A stretch of 64,000 bases of DNA from Meiothermus sp. (GCA_026004095.1 BPIL01000009.1:62001-126000), one strand, 5' to 3'. Counted from the first letter of the stretch, positions 50,112 through 58,030 are shown. Notes: generated from the sequence alone by a model not told the origin. A program made the numbers and translations.

Positions 50112-50549
50112 CTATTCCCCCAGCACGAAGAAGGGATCTACCGGGTAGCCCAGCTCCCGCTCCACCAGGCGGCAGGCGTCCGCCCATTCCGCAACCGTGC
50201 CGTCTGAACGCACCTCTATCGCCCTCTCGGCGTGCCAGCGGGCCAGGGTCAGGGCCGCCTTCACCGCCAGGTCGTAAGGCAGTCTGCGGGTCTTGCAGAA
50301 GCCGAACAGGCCGCTCGACGTGTGTATGTAGTTGCTGCGCCGGGCGTCCAGGATGAAGCTCTCGCAGTCCTCCGGGCTGATCCCGTTGAGGTAGAGGCCT
50401 CGGGGCCCGATGCTTGCCTCCCCCTTCCCCATCGGCCCAGCCAGGTGGGGCAGTTGGGGCCTGAGCGCCTCCAGATCGGCGGCAATCTGGGGTAGGGATT
50501 GCTCCAGCCCGTCCAGGTCTCTCACCGTCCAATAGTGCGTGTATCCCAT
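50112..50549 (-). CDS. Conserved MGYTHYW-type protein (145 aa)
   Basis: Begins MGYTHYWTVRDLDGLEQSLPQI from ATG 50549 with GGAGGAGAC upstream. The MGYTHYW opening and later CESFILDARRSNYIHTSSGLFGFCKTRRLPYD are typical of a small family on phages and plasmids, role unknown. Confidence 0.7.
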   Translation of the reverse strand: MGYTHYWTVRDLDGLEQSLPQIAADLEALRPQLPHLAGPMGKGEASIGPRGLYLNGISPEDCESFILDARRSNYIHTSSGLFGFCKTRRLPYDLAVKAALTLARWHAERAIEVRSDGTVAEWADACRLVERELGYPVDPFFVLGE

Positions 50550-50557
50550 GTCTCCTC

Positions 50558-50914
50558 CTACGAGCGGTAGCGCAGCCAGACCGACTCGTTGCCCACGAGC
50601 GGCAGGCCGCTGTACCGGATGGTCAGGGCATGGGTGGGAGTCAGCGGTCGGCCCAGCGCCTCCGGGCCGAACACCTCGAGCACCGCGGCGAGCAGGGCCT
50701 CGGTCTCCCACTCCTCCTCTTCCCCCATCGCATCGGCGAAGGATTTCACCGTGGGGGTGGCGTCCACCGCCTCCACCTTCAGATCCAGGCGCTCCAGCAA
50801 GGCCAGGATGAAATCCCCCCAGGCTTCCCCCGCGCTCCAGCGGGCTATGGGGCGGTTCTGCCGGAAGATCAGGTACTCCGGCTCGTCGAAGCAGGTGAGC
50901 TTGATCAGCAGCAT
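50558..50914 (-). CDS. DATP-motif family protein, copy 2
   Basis: 118 residues; the central VDATPTVKSFADAMGEEEEW block resembles the 77-residue protein at 45615, here with extra N- and C-terminal strands (IKLTCFDEPEYLIFR, YSGLPLVGNESVWLRY). Unknown function. Confidence 0.6.
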   Translation of the reverse strand: MLLIKLTCFDEPEYLIFRQNRPIARWSAGEAWGDFILALLERLDLKVEAVDATPTVKSFADAMGEEEEWETEALLAAVLEVFGPEALGRPLTPTHALTIRYSGLPLVGNESVWLRYRS

Positions 50915-50925
50915 GGTTTCTCCTT

Positions 50926-51156
50926 TCAGTCCAGCAGCTTGCGGATGGCCTCGGCGCTGTACTCCTCCGGCGTCAGGCTTTGCAGCGACAGGCGGTTGGC
51001 GATGTTCAGCGCCCGGGCCAAAGCGTTGTAAAGCTCGGCCACCTCGCTGGTGTTGGGGGTGTAGCCGAACCGTTGTTGGCGCTGGTGGATCTGCTTGAGC
51101 GTGTAATCCAGGATGCCCACCGCCTCACGTGACTCGCGCAGAAGATCTCTTTTCAT
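50926..51156 (-). CDS. Small helical protein (76 aa)
   Basis: MKRDLLRESREAVGILDYTLKQIHQ..., amphipathic helices throughout; ends AEAIRKLLD. Preceded by GAGGAGGCAGCC. Not recognised. Confidence 0.55.
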   Translation of the reverse strand: MKRDLLRESREAVGILDYTLKQIHQRQQRFGYTPNTSEVAELYNALARALNIANRLSLQSLTPEEYSAEAIRKLLD

Positions 51157-51180
51157 GGCTGCCTCCTCGAAAAGACAAGC

Positions 51181-51200
51181 GGGGCGGCCTCTGCCGCCCC
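51181..51200. repeat. GC-rich intergenic hairpin, family A
   Basis: GGGGCGGC-CTCT-GCCGCCCC, identical core to copies at 46860 and 58647. Confidence 0.7.
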
Positions 51201-51231
51201 CTGGGACTGTCGGAATACTTGGTTACTCTGG

Positions 51232-51533
51232 CTAGCTTCGAGGCGATACCGTTTCTGCGCTCGCATCAAGACCCACCAGGGCCAGGAAGCCTTCCTCGCC
51301 GGGTGGGTGCTTCCGGATTTGGGTGGCCTGCCCGCCCACGGCTACCGGTACTGCCCGGTGGCGCTCGCGGTCGGGGAAGATGTGACTGCGCTCGGAAGCG
51401 TCGAAGCCCTCGTCGGCCTGCCTGACGTCTTCCAGCAATCGCGGCTGCATCCGTAGCCCAGCAAATGGTTGAGCCAGGCCAGCAGGGTCAGGCAATATTC
51501 GAGTTTCTGGTATTGTTGATTGGCCCCATTGTT
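51232..51533 (-). pseudogene. Fused remnants: helicase N-terminus plus DHGQPELAV-family C-terminus
   Basis: From ATG 51536 (overlapping the upstream stop, ATGA) one reads MNNGANQQYQKLEYCLTLLA, then a shift near 51450 to LLEDVRQADEGFDASERSH, which looks like the N-terminus of a large defence-type helicase. The same frame then continues as IFPDRERHRAVPVAVGGQATQIRKHPP, the C-terminal half of the small family at 48815 and 55348. So a helicase gene start has been joined to a small-gene tail. Confidence 0.5.
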
Positions 51534-52975
51534 CATGCGCCTTCTCGCAGCTTTTCAAAAGCGGCTTTGATGACCAGAGCGATGCGTTTTCTGCGTTCGC
51601 CAATAAAGGTTGGGTAGTCCAGTTCGTACCATCGTTCGGGCAGCCCATGCCATGTATACATTTGTTGAAGCTCGCTCGCATTAAAACGCTGTTCCATTCC
51701 CGGCACGTAGGTGTTCGGCGCTTTGTCGGAAATCTTGATATTGTCGCTCCACTCCACCAAAGCGTAATTTGCCACCTGGTTGATGAGGCGCTTTTCTTTA
51801 ACCCCAATGCGTTGCAAGTATTTGCGTGGGAACAGATGGTGCCTCTCCAGCGCAGATTTTTTAGCTTTCGATGAGGGATCGAGCAATTCAGATGCCTTCA
51901 TCCTTGAATACAGAACGGGCGCTCCCAGCAAGCAAAGCGCCGCGTAATAGGCGAATTGTCCAGTGCTCCGCGCCGCGGCGGTTTCCAGTTCCTTCGGAAG
52001 TGTGACTTCCCAGTAATCTCTGGTCAAGACAGCATTGATCTGTTCGTCGAGAATGCCGATAAAATCAGCAGCAGTACTTGCTCCGCGTAGCACCACCATG
52101 TCCTGTTCAAAGCGTGTTTCGGGGGAACCGGTATATCGAGCGGTGAGGGTTGCCATGAAGAACCAGCGCGCCATGATTTCGCGCAGCGCGTATAAATCCA
52201 CCTTGAAATCCCGTTTGCCAATTAACCACAGCGCATATGTATATAAAACCGCTATCTGCGAAGAGATGATTTGATCGGATGGATAACCGGCCCTTTTCAA
52301 CACTTTGAAGAATTCATGCCAATTCTGGAGGTCTAGCGTGTATGTCTGAGCCTCACGTAATAGGGCGAATTGTTTTTCGCGCCGTTCCTTAGAGAATTGT
52401 CGGGTTTCCAAATCTTTCCCACGAAGCAGAGAATACACATGCTCAAGCCGTGCGCGACGGAAGCCCAACGCCACACTGACGCGAAGTAGCTGGTCGGGGT
52501 TCGGACGCAAGTAATGATTGAACGGCGAAGGTGCGCCATCGGCTGATGGTCTTTTGCTGCGCTCACAAAAATGTTCCAGTTCTTTACGCCCGTCATCCCA
52601 AAAAACCGACATTAGCGTCAGAATAAAATTGGCCTGGTTGAGCGGCGTTCCCTGGCTGTTGATACGCACAAAGATCTCTGAGACCTTGTCTTCATCAACG
52701 GAGGATGAGATTTCCAAAGCAGTGAGGGGAAATTCATCGAGTTTGAGCAAGCGGTCAATCTTTTCGTGAATTTTATCTTCCTCTTCCGACGTCAATGGAC
52801 GCCGCACGGCTAATCGCTCCAGAAATCCTTTCTTGAAAGCGTGCGGTCTTGTATCAGGAAGCCATAGTTTGCTGATGTCTGGAATCCATTCCGGATCTTT
52901 TTCAATGGCAGCGTTAAAAACCTCGAATTTTTCCCCAAGCGGATGGAAGGCGATTCTAAGAATAACCCAAGTTGC
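51533..52975 (-). pseudogene. GmrSD-like DUF262/DUF1524 protein, 5' truncated
   Basis: The open frame runs from 52975 (TAG just upstream) to 51533 without an intact N-terminal DUF262 domain. FHPLGEKFEVFNAAIEKDPEWI, SEIFVRINSQGTPLNQANFIL and the HNH-type LERHHLFPRKYL box are present. Full-length relatives are modification-dependent or general restriction factors of ~580+ residues; here ~480 codons remain and the first ~80-100 are gone. A GTG at 52807 could still give a 424-residue fragment. Base composition is visibly lower in GC than its neighbours, a sign of foreign origin. The truncation abuts the IS remnant. Confidence 0.7.
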
Positions 52976-53011
52976 TACCTATTCAGACGATGTAGAACAA
53001 TGAAGGCCACT

Positions 53012-53309
53012 ATGAACTGGACCGTTCTAGTGGCCTTCTGCATTGTAGACGCTCTGCTCAAAGCTCCCAAGCTTAGCCCTCCGGGCTGACCGGACACAAG
53101 GACGACCCCCAGAGCAAGACCCCCGCCAGCGTCGTCCTCACCCTCTGGATACTGGCCGCCCTCTTCTCCGGCAAGCACAAACATGCCCTGGCCTACTGCA
53201 AAGAACACGCTTTGTTCACTGTTCAGTTTTATTCCTTCCAGAAGTCGGTTCTGCCGCCGCCTGCACAGCCTGTCCCACGGGATACCCCACCTGCTCCCCC
53301 TGTGCCAAT
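53012..53309 (+). pseudogene. IS transposase remnant, frameshifted and 3' truncated
   Basis: Three frames must be joined: MNWTVLVAFCIVDALLKA, then GHKDDPQSKTPASVVLTLWI and AALFSGKHKHALAYCKEHALF, then SRSRFCRRLHSLSHGIPHLL. Together they resemble the N-terminal ~100 residues of an IS982- or IS4-type transposase, with no DDE domain left. It stops exactly where tRNA-Met sequence begins (53310). The left IS end probably lies near 52976-53011. Confidence 0.6.
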
Positions 53310-53355
53310 CCTTGATGCTTATGAGACATCTGCTCTGCCACTGAGCTAACGGCCC
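53310..53355 (-). pseudogene. tRNA-Met(CAT) 5' fragment
   Basis: On the minus strand: acceptor GGGCCGT, D-arm GCTCAGTGGCAGAGC, anticodon arm GATGT-CTCATAA-GCATC (anticodon CAT) and start of the variable loop. The T-arm and 3' acceptor are missing and are replaced by the IS remnant. It cannot fold into a full tRNA. Confidence 0.75.
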
Positions 53356-53356
53356 C

Positions 53357-53432
53357 TGGAGCCACCCGCCGGATTTGAACCGGCAACCTTCCGGGTACGA
53401 ACCGGGTGCTCTACCGTCTGAGCTAGGGTGGC
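53357..53432 (-). tRNA. tRNA-Thr(CGT)
   Basis: 76 nt with CCA encoded: acceptor GCCACCC/GGGTGGC, D-arm GCTC/GAGC, anticodon loop TTCGTAC (CGT, reads ACG), T-arm GCCGG-TTCAAAT-CCGGC. One C-A mismatch closes the anticodon stem. Immediately followed by the tRNA-Met fragment without spacing. Confidence 0.92.
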
Positions 53433-53450
53433 ATCAGCCCCGGCTGGGGC

Positions 53451-53822
53451 TTAGAAGTCCGTCGGGAGTTCGGGGCCCTCGAGGTCGCGCCACTCCACCC
53501 ACTCGCCGGGGTCGTCGGGCGGCTCGTCTGCGTTTATCCGGGTCAGGGCGTTGGCTACCTCAGCGGCGAACGCGCACAGCTCGTCCAGTCGCGCCTCCAG
53601 GCCCTCCGGTGCGACTTGCTTGGCCCACTCGAGGTATTGCAACAGATCCAAAGCCTCTTCCAGCGCGTGCTGTAGGCGTTCTTCCAGAGGGGCGGGGTTC
53701 TGGTCAAGGGTCATGCCGTAGGTCTCGAGGCCCTTCCGCACCCGCTCCTCTAGCAGCCTGGCAGCTTCCGGGCTGACCTGGGCCTGGGCTTTTTGCAGGA
53801 TGCTCACTTTCTTTTCCTCCAT
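53451..53822 (-). CDS. MazG-like helical protein
   Basis: 123 residues from ATG 53822. KGLETYGMTLDQNPAPLEERLQHALEEALDLLQYLEWAK has the E-x-x-E and E-x-x-D spacing of MazG/dUTPase-like NTP pyrophosphohydrolases found in phages. The C-terminus ends WVEWRDLEGPELPTDF; the same ending (VEWRDLEGPELPAEW) closes the protein at 61059. It overlaps the 40-residue membrane protein gene. A 16-bp hairpin follows the stop. Confidence 0.55.
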   Translation of the reverse strand: MEEKKVSILQKAQAQVSPEAARLLEERVRKGLETYGMTLDQNPAPLEERLQHALEEALDLLQYLEWAKQVAPEGLEARLDELCAFAAEVANALTRINADEPPDDPGEWVEWRDLEGPELPTDF

Positions 53823-53926
53823 AGGCGCAAAAGCACCTCCTCTACTAACGCTACCAGTAGGGCGAAGCCGCCAAAGATGAGGGAGGCCCCGCCCGCCGTC
53901 AACGCTACTACTTCTTGTGGATTCAT
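53804..53926 (-). CDS. 40-residue membrane protein
   Basis: ATG 53926 with GGAGGG upstream, overlapping the helicase-loader stop by 4 nt. One membrane helix and a basic end (RLWRKRK). The stretch FALLVALVEEVLL matches GLLIALVEEVLG in the protein at 57768, so the two are related. Function unknown. Confidence 0.55.
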   Translation of the reverse strand: MNPQEVVALTAGGASLIFGGFALLVALVEEVLLRLWRKRK

Positions 53927-54714
53927 GCCCTACCCTCCGGGGCCGAAGGCCCCCTGGCCCTTCTGTCCGGCCCCTGCACCTCCACCACCACCCCGCCCTG
54001 GATGCGCGAGAGCACCGCCTCACCCACCTCGCCTAACCGAGCGGCGTAGGCCTCAGGGGACAGGTTGGAGGTGATGATGAGGTCGCACCCGCCCGCGCTC
54101 GAGCGCTCCACCAGGGCGTAGAGGCGTTCTAAGGTGAAGGGGGTGAGCCTTGTCTTGCCCCCGTCGTCGAGCACCAGCCGCTCATACTGGGGCAAGACAC
54201 CTTCCCCCGCCGCGGCCAGCCGCTCCTCGGCCAGGAAGTCGAGCTCGCTGCGGAAGCGCACAAAGCGCCCCTCACCGACCAGCCGCCCCGCCAGCCGCAA
54301 AGCTAGGTGGGTCTTGCCGACCCCCGGAGGCCCCCACAGGTAGAGCAGGCCGCCCCGATAGGCCCGTGCTGCCTCGATGGCCGCCCGGTTGCCCGCGTGC
54401 ACGTCCAGGGGCTTTTCCAGGTAGCACCGGTAGCGGGGGTAGCCCTCGAGGTCTTTCGCGAGCAGCTTCGGTGCGGTGTAGCGCCGCCAGGATTTGAGCA
54501 GCGCGGCCTGGTAGTGTTCGGGCTCGAGGTAGCTACAGTCGCAATCGTGCTCGATCTGGCCAGGCCGGGCGAAGGTGTACCCGGCCAGGGCCGCCGCCCC
54601 GCACAGGGGGCAGGGGGGCAGGGTGGGGTCGGTGGGGATTTCTTGCCCCCGCTTGACCTTTGCTGCCTCCAGCAAGGGGGCAAGGTTCAGAACTGCTCGC
54701 CGGTGGGTGTCCAT
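53923..54714 (-). CDS. DnaC/IstB-like helicase loader ATPase
   Basis: 263 residues: N-terminal Cys cluster (CPLCGAAA ... DCDC) that may bind zinc, Walker A GPPGVGKTH (~129-137), Walker B LVLDDGG (~180) and sensor-1 LIITSNLSPE (~215). This is the DnaC/DnaI/phage-loader AAA+ group that places replicative helicase on single-stranded DNA. It overlaps the upstream replication gene by 28 nt; with the iterons there, the pair resembles phage lambda O-P. Confidence 0.85.
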   Translation of the reverse strand: MDTHRRAVLNLAPLLEAAKVKRGQEIPTDPTLPPCPLCGAAALAGYTFARPGQIEHDCDCSYLEPEHYQAALLKSWRRYTAPKLLAKDLEGYPRYRCYLEKPLDVHAGNRAAIEAARAYRGGLLYLWGPPGVGKTHLALRLAGRLVGEGRFVRFRSELDFLAEERLAAAGEGVLPQYERLVLDDGGKTRLTPFTLERLYALVERSSAGGCDLIITSNLSPEAYAARLGEVGEAVLSRIQGGVVVEVQGPDRRARGPSAPEGRA

Positions 54715-55379
54715 ATCTTCCTCTCCTCCGTGTGCGCCCCCCTTGAGGCCAGCACCTTAGCCGCGTAGCTCAGGGGGTTCTCCACCCCCCGCTTCCTGAC
54801 CTCCAGGAGCACCTTCTGCACCTCGGCGTCCCCCAACCGCTCGAGCTCCTTCGCAAACTCCCCCAGCCAGGCCAGGGTGGTGGGGATTCGCCGGGGCAGT
54901 GGCAGGCCCTCGGCCAGGTTCAGCAGTTCCAGCAGGCTCTCCCGGTGCTCATGGGCCAGCCTTTGGATCAGGGGGTTCTGCTCCTTGCGAGCGCGGTACA
55001 AAAGCCCCGCCCGCCAGCCCCCTAGCTCCTGGGCCAGCGACCCGGCAGGGTCGGGGTAGCGAGAGCCTGCTTTGTTTCGCTTGTTTTCCTGTGACACTTT
55101 GTCACGTGGTTTCTCTCTTTTCGCAAGGGGTTTTCTCTCTCCAGCACGCAAAGGCGTGTGACATTTTGTCACGGGGTTTCCTGCGATTCCCTGTGACACT
55201 CTGTCACGCTTTATCCGGTGCATCGCCTGCCGCCGGGCCTCGGGGTTCCCTAAAGGAAAGGCCCCAGGGTCTTCCCCCAGGGCCTCCCACAGCAAGAGCC
55301 CGTCTCTAAGGGAGAGCTTTTCCAGCACCTCCCTCAGCCGGGCCGCCTCAAGCCGATACCAGCTTCTCTTCCGTGGCAT
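54687..55379 (-). CDS. Putative replication initiator containing origin iterons
   Basis: 230 residues. ~1-50 helical DNA-binding-like; ~55-110 very basic, low complexity; ~120-215 helical (NPLIQRLAHEHRESLLELLNLAE). The DNA for the basic middle carries three palindromic repeats, so the product probably binds within its own gene, as lambda O and several plasmid or phage initiators do. DnaD/lambda O-like architecture is inferred from context; no motif proves it. It overlaps the upstream small gene by 32 nt. Confidence 0.6.
   Translation of the reverse strand: MPRKRSWYRLEAARLREVLEKLSLRDGLLLWEALGEDPGAFPLGNPEARRQAMHRIKRDRVSQGIAGNPVTKCHTPLRAGERKPLAKREKPRDKVSQENKRNKAGSRYPDPAGSLAQELGGWRAGLLYRARKEQNPLIQRLAHEHRESLLELLNLAEGLPLPRRIPTTLAWLGEFAKELERLGDAEVQKVLLEVRKRGVENPLSYAAKVLASRGAHTEERKIWTPTGEQF
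55090..55208. repeat. Three palindromic iterons, probable replication origin
   Basis: TGTGACACTTTGTCACG (55090-55106), TGTGACATTTTGTCACG (55157-55173) and TGTGACACTCTGTCACG (55192-55208). Each is an inverted repeat GTGAC/GTCAC with a short AT-rich centre. They lie inside the replication gene in a stretch of lower GC (~55080-55210). Confidence 0.65.
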
Positions 55380-55575
55380 GATCCACCAGGGCCAGGAACT
55401 CCTCTTCGCTCAGGGGGTGCTTCCAAAGCTGGGTGGCCTGCTCCCCTACCGCTATAGGGACGATGCGGTTCCTTTTGCGCTGGGGAAAAACCACCGCAAG
55501 CTCCGGTTGCCCGTGGTCGGGGGCCTTGTCCAGGTAGGAAAGCTCTATGCGGGGAAACTTCAGGGTCTTTTTCAT
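55348..55575 (-). CDS. Small DHGQPELAV-family protein, copy 2
   Basis: 75 residues: LSYLDKAPDHGQPELAV, FPQRKRNRIVPIAVGEQATQLWKHPLSEEEF. Paralogue of the protein at 48815 across its length. It ends inside the start of the replication gene, so it may be co-regulated with it. Confidence 0.65.
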   Translation of the reverse strand: MKKTLKFPRIELSYLDKAPDHGQPELAVVFPQRKRNRIVPIAVGEQATQLWKHPLSEEEFLALVDHATEEKLVSA

Positions 55576-55597
55576 ATAGACCTCCCACAGTCAAAAA

Positions 55598-55615
55598 GGG
55601 GGCCGGATGGCCCCC
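55598..55615. repeat. GC-rich intergenic hairpin, family A variant
   Basis: GGGGGCC-GGAT-GGCCCCC; loop and stem differ from the main type but the flanking CCTGGTG is kept. Confidence 0.6.
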
Positions 55616-55620
55616 TGGTG

Positions 55621-55800
55621 CTAGGCCGCCTGCTGTTGGGGCCTCTTCAAGCGGTAGTAGAGCTTTTCCAGTGTGGGAGAGACCTCCCCGCTTGCCACCA
55701 CCTCAAACTCCCCCTCCTGCTCGATCCAGCCGTAGTGCAGGTGCTCTTTGAGGAGTTCCAGCAAGGCCTTGACTTCTTTTTCGCTGAGTTCGATCTGCAT
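55621..55800 (-). CDS. HYGWIEQ-family small protein, copy 1
   Basis: 59 residues from ATG 55800 (GATGAGGTGA upstream). MQIELSEKEVKALLELLKEHLHYGWIEQEGEFEVVASGEVSP. The protein at 59675 is ~65% identical by eye. Small helix-then-strand fold; unknown role. Confidence 0.65.
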   Translation of the reverse strand: MQIELSEKEVKALLELLKEHLHYGWIEQEGEFEVVASGEVSPTLEKLYYRLKRPQQQAA

Positions 55801-55821
55801 AATCACCTCATCCAAAGAAGC

Positions 55822-55842
55822 GGGGCGGCCTTCTGCCGCCCC
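55822..55842. repeat. GC-rich intergenic hairpin, family A
   Basis: GGGGCGGC-CTTCT-GCCGCCCC before the next small gene. Confidence 0.65.
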
Positions 55843-55850
55843 CTGGTTTG

Positions 55851-56252
55851 CTACGGCCTTTGAAGCTCAGGGTACAGCAGCGCCACCGGGTCGTCGGGGC
55901 AGGCCGGGAGGAACCGGCTACCCCACACCTCCACGAGTTCCTGCTGGTTCCGCCAGACCAGCAAGGTCGGCCACTGTGCGATCTGCTGGGCCATCCCGAT
56001 CTCGACCAGAACCTCCGCGCAGAGGGAGGGGTCGGTGATCAACTCGTACCGTTCGCTTTCGAGCCATTGCCGGGGAATCTCGCCCACTTCCAGCGAACTC
56101 AGCAGCAGGAGATCCTTCCTGTGACAATGACGGCAAGAGTACTTCTCACGGGCAAAAAACCATTTCTTCCCGTCTATCGTCGCCCAGGCCACCCCGTGGC
56201 TTCCGGGGACGGGCTCCGGGCCCCTGCCCTGCCAGCGTGCCAGGTAGTACAT
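55851..56252 (-). CDS. Hypothetical protein with Cys pair, family of 61059
   Basis: 133 residues: CRHCHRKDLLLLSSLEVGEIP (possible metal site), then WPTLLVWRNQQELVEVWGSRFLPACPDDPVALLYPE. The second half matches WPHLLVWVEDGEYREVWGCRF at 61059. Unknown function. Confidence 0.6.
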   Translation of the reverse strand: MYYLARWQGRGPEPVPGSHGVAWATIDGKKWFFAREKYSCRHCHRKDLLLLSSLEVGEIPRQWLESERYELITDPSLCAEVLVEIGMAQQIAQWPTLLVWRNQQELVEVWGSRFLPACPDDPVALLYPELQRP

Positions 56253-56323
56253 GTCCTCCTCCTTCGCCTCGCCCCCTTTTGCACAGCTCAGGCCCCGTCT
56301 TAGGGGGCCTGAAGGGGATTCCG

Positions 56324-56755
56324 CTAGATCTCCTCGCCCGGCTCCGGTAGGTACAAAATCTCCGCTCCGTCGTCGTTGGTGTAGCCTTCGAAGGAAAAGC
56401 CCTGGTCAACGAAGCCCTCGCTGGTGAGCTGCACCCAGAGGGTGGCCATCTCCCCCTCCAGCCGCTCCAGCGCGGCGGTTTGGGCCTCGTCCAGAATCAG
56501 CGGCTCCAGGGGCACGTCCTCCAGCCCGGTAGCTTCCAGAACCTCGTCCCAGTCCGGGTACACCCGAACCGGGATCGGCTCCCCGAAGACCCCCAGCGGC
56601 TCCCCGCTATAGGCCGCTTCCAGGGCCCGCTTGAGCCGGGTTTTCTCCCGCTGCACCTTCTGCTGCGCGGCCTCGTCCAGGGCCAGGCACACCCCGTAGG
56701 ATTGTTGCTCGTCCAGGGACCTGGCCAGGCTGGCGTTGTAGATCTTCCATCCCAT
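56324..56755 (-). CDS. Hypothetical acidic protein (143 aa)
   Basis: MGWKIYNASLARSLDEQQSYG..., Glu-rich C-terminus. It follows the ArdC-like gene by 12 nt. A hairpin (AGGCCCC/GGGGGCCT, 56290-56310) follows it. Not recognised. Confidence 0.6.
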   Translation of the reverse strand: MGWKIYNASLARSLDEQQSYGVCLALDEAAQQKVQREKTRLKRALEAAYSGEPLGVFGEPIPVRVYPDWDEVLEATGLEDVPLEPLILDEAQTAALERLEGEMATLWVQLTSEGFVDQGFSFEGYTNDDGAEILYLPEPGEEI

Positions 56756-56767
56756 GATCGCTCCTTT

Positions 56768-57565
56768 CTATGCCGCCACTTCCACCGGGGTTTCCACGGC
56801 CAGCAAAATCTCCTTGGCGGCCCGCTGGATGCGCTCGAGGGAGGCCTCCAGCCCCTCCACCGTGCCCCGCCATTGCAGGATGTAGTCCCGGCTTCCCTGC
56901 ATGGGCAGGCCGAGCTCCCGGCCCACCGCGTAGGCCACCGCCTCGGCCTCGAGCTCCTCCACCGCCACCCCCTTGCGCTCCTTGCCGAAGTGCAGCAGGG
57001 TATGCGCCCACTCGTGCAGCAGGGTCTCGGCCCGGACGGTGGGGGTGAGGAAGCTGGAGACAGTAATCCGCTTCCCATCCGTGCTGCCCATCCGTCCGGC
57101 GGGCAATGCTTCTTCCCGTACCTCCATCGGGCAGGCCGCCTTCAGTCGGGCATACACCTCGGCCCCCTGGGGTACGTCCTTGCCAAACTGGACGGGCTTG
57201 CCCTCGGTCTGGGAGATGTCGAAGACGTAGGTGGTGTGGAAACCCACCAGGCGTTGCTCCACCCGCACCTCGCCGGTGGCCCCGTCCTCCACCTCCACCC
57301 GCTTCAGGGAGGGGGCCAGGATGGCGATGGCCTTCTCGCCTTTCTTCACCCGCCGCCCGAGCTCGTTCCAGCGCTTCAGCCCCGCCACCAGGGTGGCCTC
57401 CGGGCGCTGTTGGAGGATCAGCAACACGTTGCGGAAGCTGTACTGGTGGAAGCGGCCCACCCCTTCGAGAACCTCCAGGAATTTCTCGGGCTCCCCCTGC
57501 TGAAGCTCCCGGGCGAGGGCGGCAAGGCGTTCCTTCAAGCGGTCGAGCATCTCGTTGCTGTTCAT
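56768..57565 (-). CDS. ArdC-like antirestriction/metallopeptidase protein
   Basis: 265 residues from ATG 57565 (GGGAGGTTG upstream). N-terminal ssDNA-binding ArdC domain (~5-125; QYSFRNVLLILQQRPEATLVAGLKRWNELGR) and a C-terminal zinc peptidase-like domain with HEWAH (~188-192, HExxH) plus Glu further on. ArdC protects incoming plasmid DNA from host restriction during conjugation. It has the standard length and both domains. Confidence 0.88.
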   Translation of the reverse strand: MNSNEMLDRLKERLAALARELQQGEPEKFLEVLEGVGRFHQYSFRNVLLILQQRPEATLVAGLKRWNELGRRVKKGEKAIAILAPSLKRVEVEDGATGEVRVEQRLVGFHTTYVFDISQTEGKPVQFGKDVPQGAEVYARLKAACPMEVREEALPAGRMGSTDGKRITVSSFLTPTVRAETLLHEWAHTLLHFGKERKGVAVEELEAEAVAYAVGRELGLPMQGSRDYILQWRGTVEGLEASLERIQRAAKEILLAVETPVEVAA

Positions 57566-57589
57566 TTCAACCTCCCGGCCCAAAGAAAA

Positions 57590-57609
57590 GGGGCGGCTCC
57601 TGCCGCCCC
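57590..57609. repeat. GC-rich intergenic hairpin, family A
   Basis: GGGGCGGC-TCCT-GCCGCCCC between the 33-residue gene and the ArdC-like gene. Confidence 0.7.
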
Positions 57610-57614
57610 CTGGT

Positions 57615-57716
57615 TCAACCCTTGACCAGCCGAGTTATTTTCTCCAACGCGTCCTCTCTTTTGAGGTTGACCACGGGGAAGACCCCGTAAGCACCACCGT
57701 TGTTTTCCTTGCTCAT
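57615..57716 (-). CDS. 33-residue small protein
   Basis: ATG 57716 with an excellent ribosome site (AGGAGGTAACC). Product starts MSKENNGGAYGVFPVVNLKR and ends RLVKG. Too short to classify; the ribosome site and its place between two hairpins argue that it is real. Confidence 0.5.
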   Translation of the reverse strand: MSKENNGGAYGVFPVVNLKREDALEKITRLVKG

Positions 57717-57767
57717 GGTTACCTCCTGCGCCCTCTGGCGCTACCCCGCCTGCCTTCCGGTCAGGGC

Positions 57768-57983
57768 TTATGGGTTGGGGATCGTCCCTGGCCCTCCAAG
57801 GTCAGGTGCTCCGCGCCCAGCGGCCATGCCGCTTCCCCGGGGGGACGGGTCCTCCCCGTAGGACTCCATTCCCATCCACCCCTCCCAGATCGGCCCCAGC
57901 ACCTCCTCCACCAGCGCAATCAAAAGCCCCGCCCCGGTAAAGAGCAGCCCCATCGCCGCCAACACCACGAACAGCGCCTCCAC
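57768..57983 (-). CDS. Small membrane protein (71 aa)
   Basis: GTG 57983 preferred over TTG 57998 because GGAGGTG lies 6 nt upstream. One long membrane helix (FVVLAAMGLLFTGAGLLIALVEEVL) and a Gly/Pro-rich tail. Related to the 40-residue protein at 53804. One copy of the 22-bp direct repeat lies in its 3' end. Confidence 0.55.
   Translation of the reverse strand: MEALFVVLAAMGLLFTGAGLLIALVEEVLGPIWEGWMGMESYGEDPSPRGSGMAAGRGAPDLGGPGTIPNP
57777..57798. repeat. 22-bp direct repeat, copy 1
   Basis: GGGGATCGTCCCTGGCCCTC plus CA, repeated exactly at 58099-58120. Confidence 0.8.
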
Positions 57984-58007
57984 AGCGATCACCTCCAACC
58001 CTGTTCA

Positions 58008-58030
58008 GGGGGCGGCCTCCCGCCGCCCCC
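58008..58030. repeat. GC-rich intergenic hairpin, family A
   Basis: GGGGGCGGC-CTCCC-GCCGCCCCC upstream of the GTG of the small membrane protein gene. Confidence 0.65.

Noticed and set aside
53310..53355. Functional tRNA-Met
   Set aside because: The T-arm and 3' acceptor strand are absent; downstream sequence is transposase-derived and cannot pair with the acceptor.
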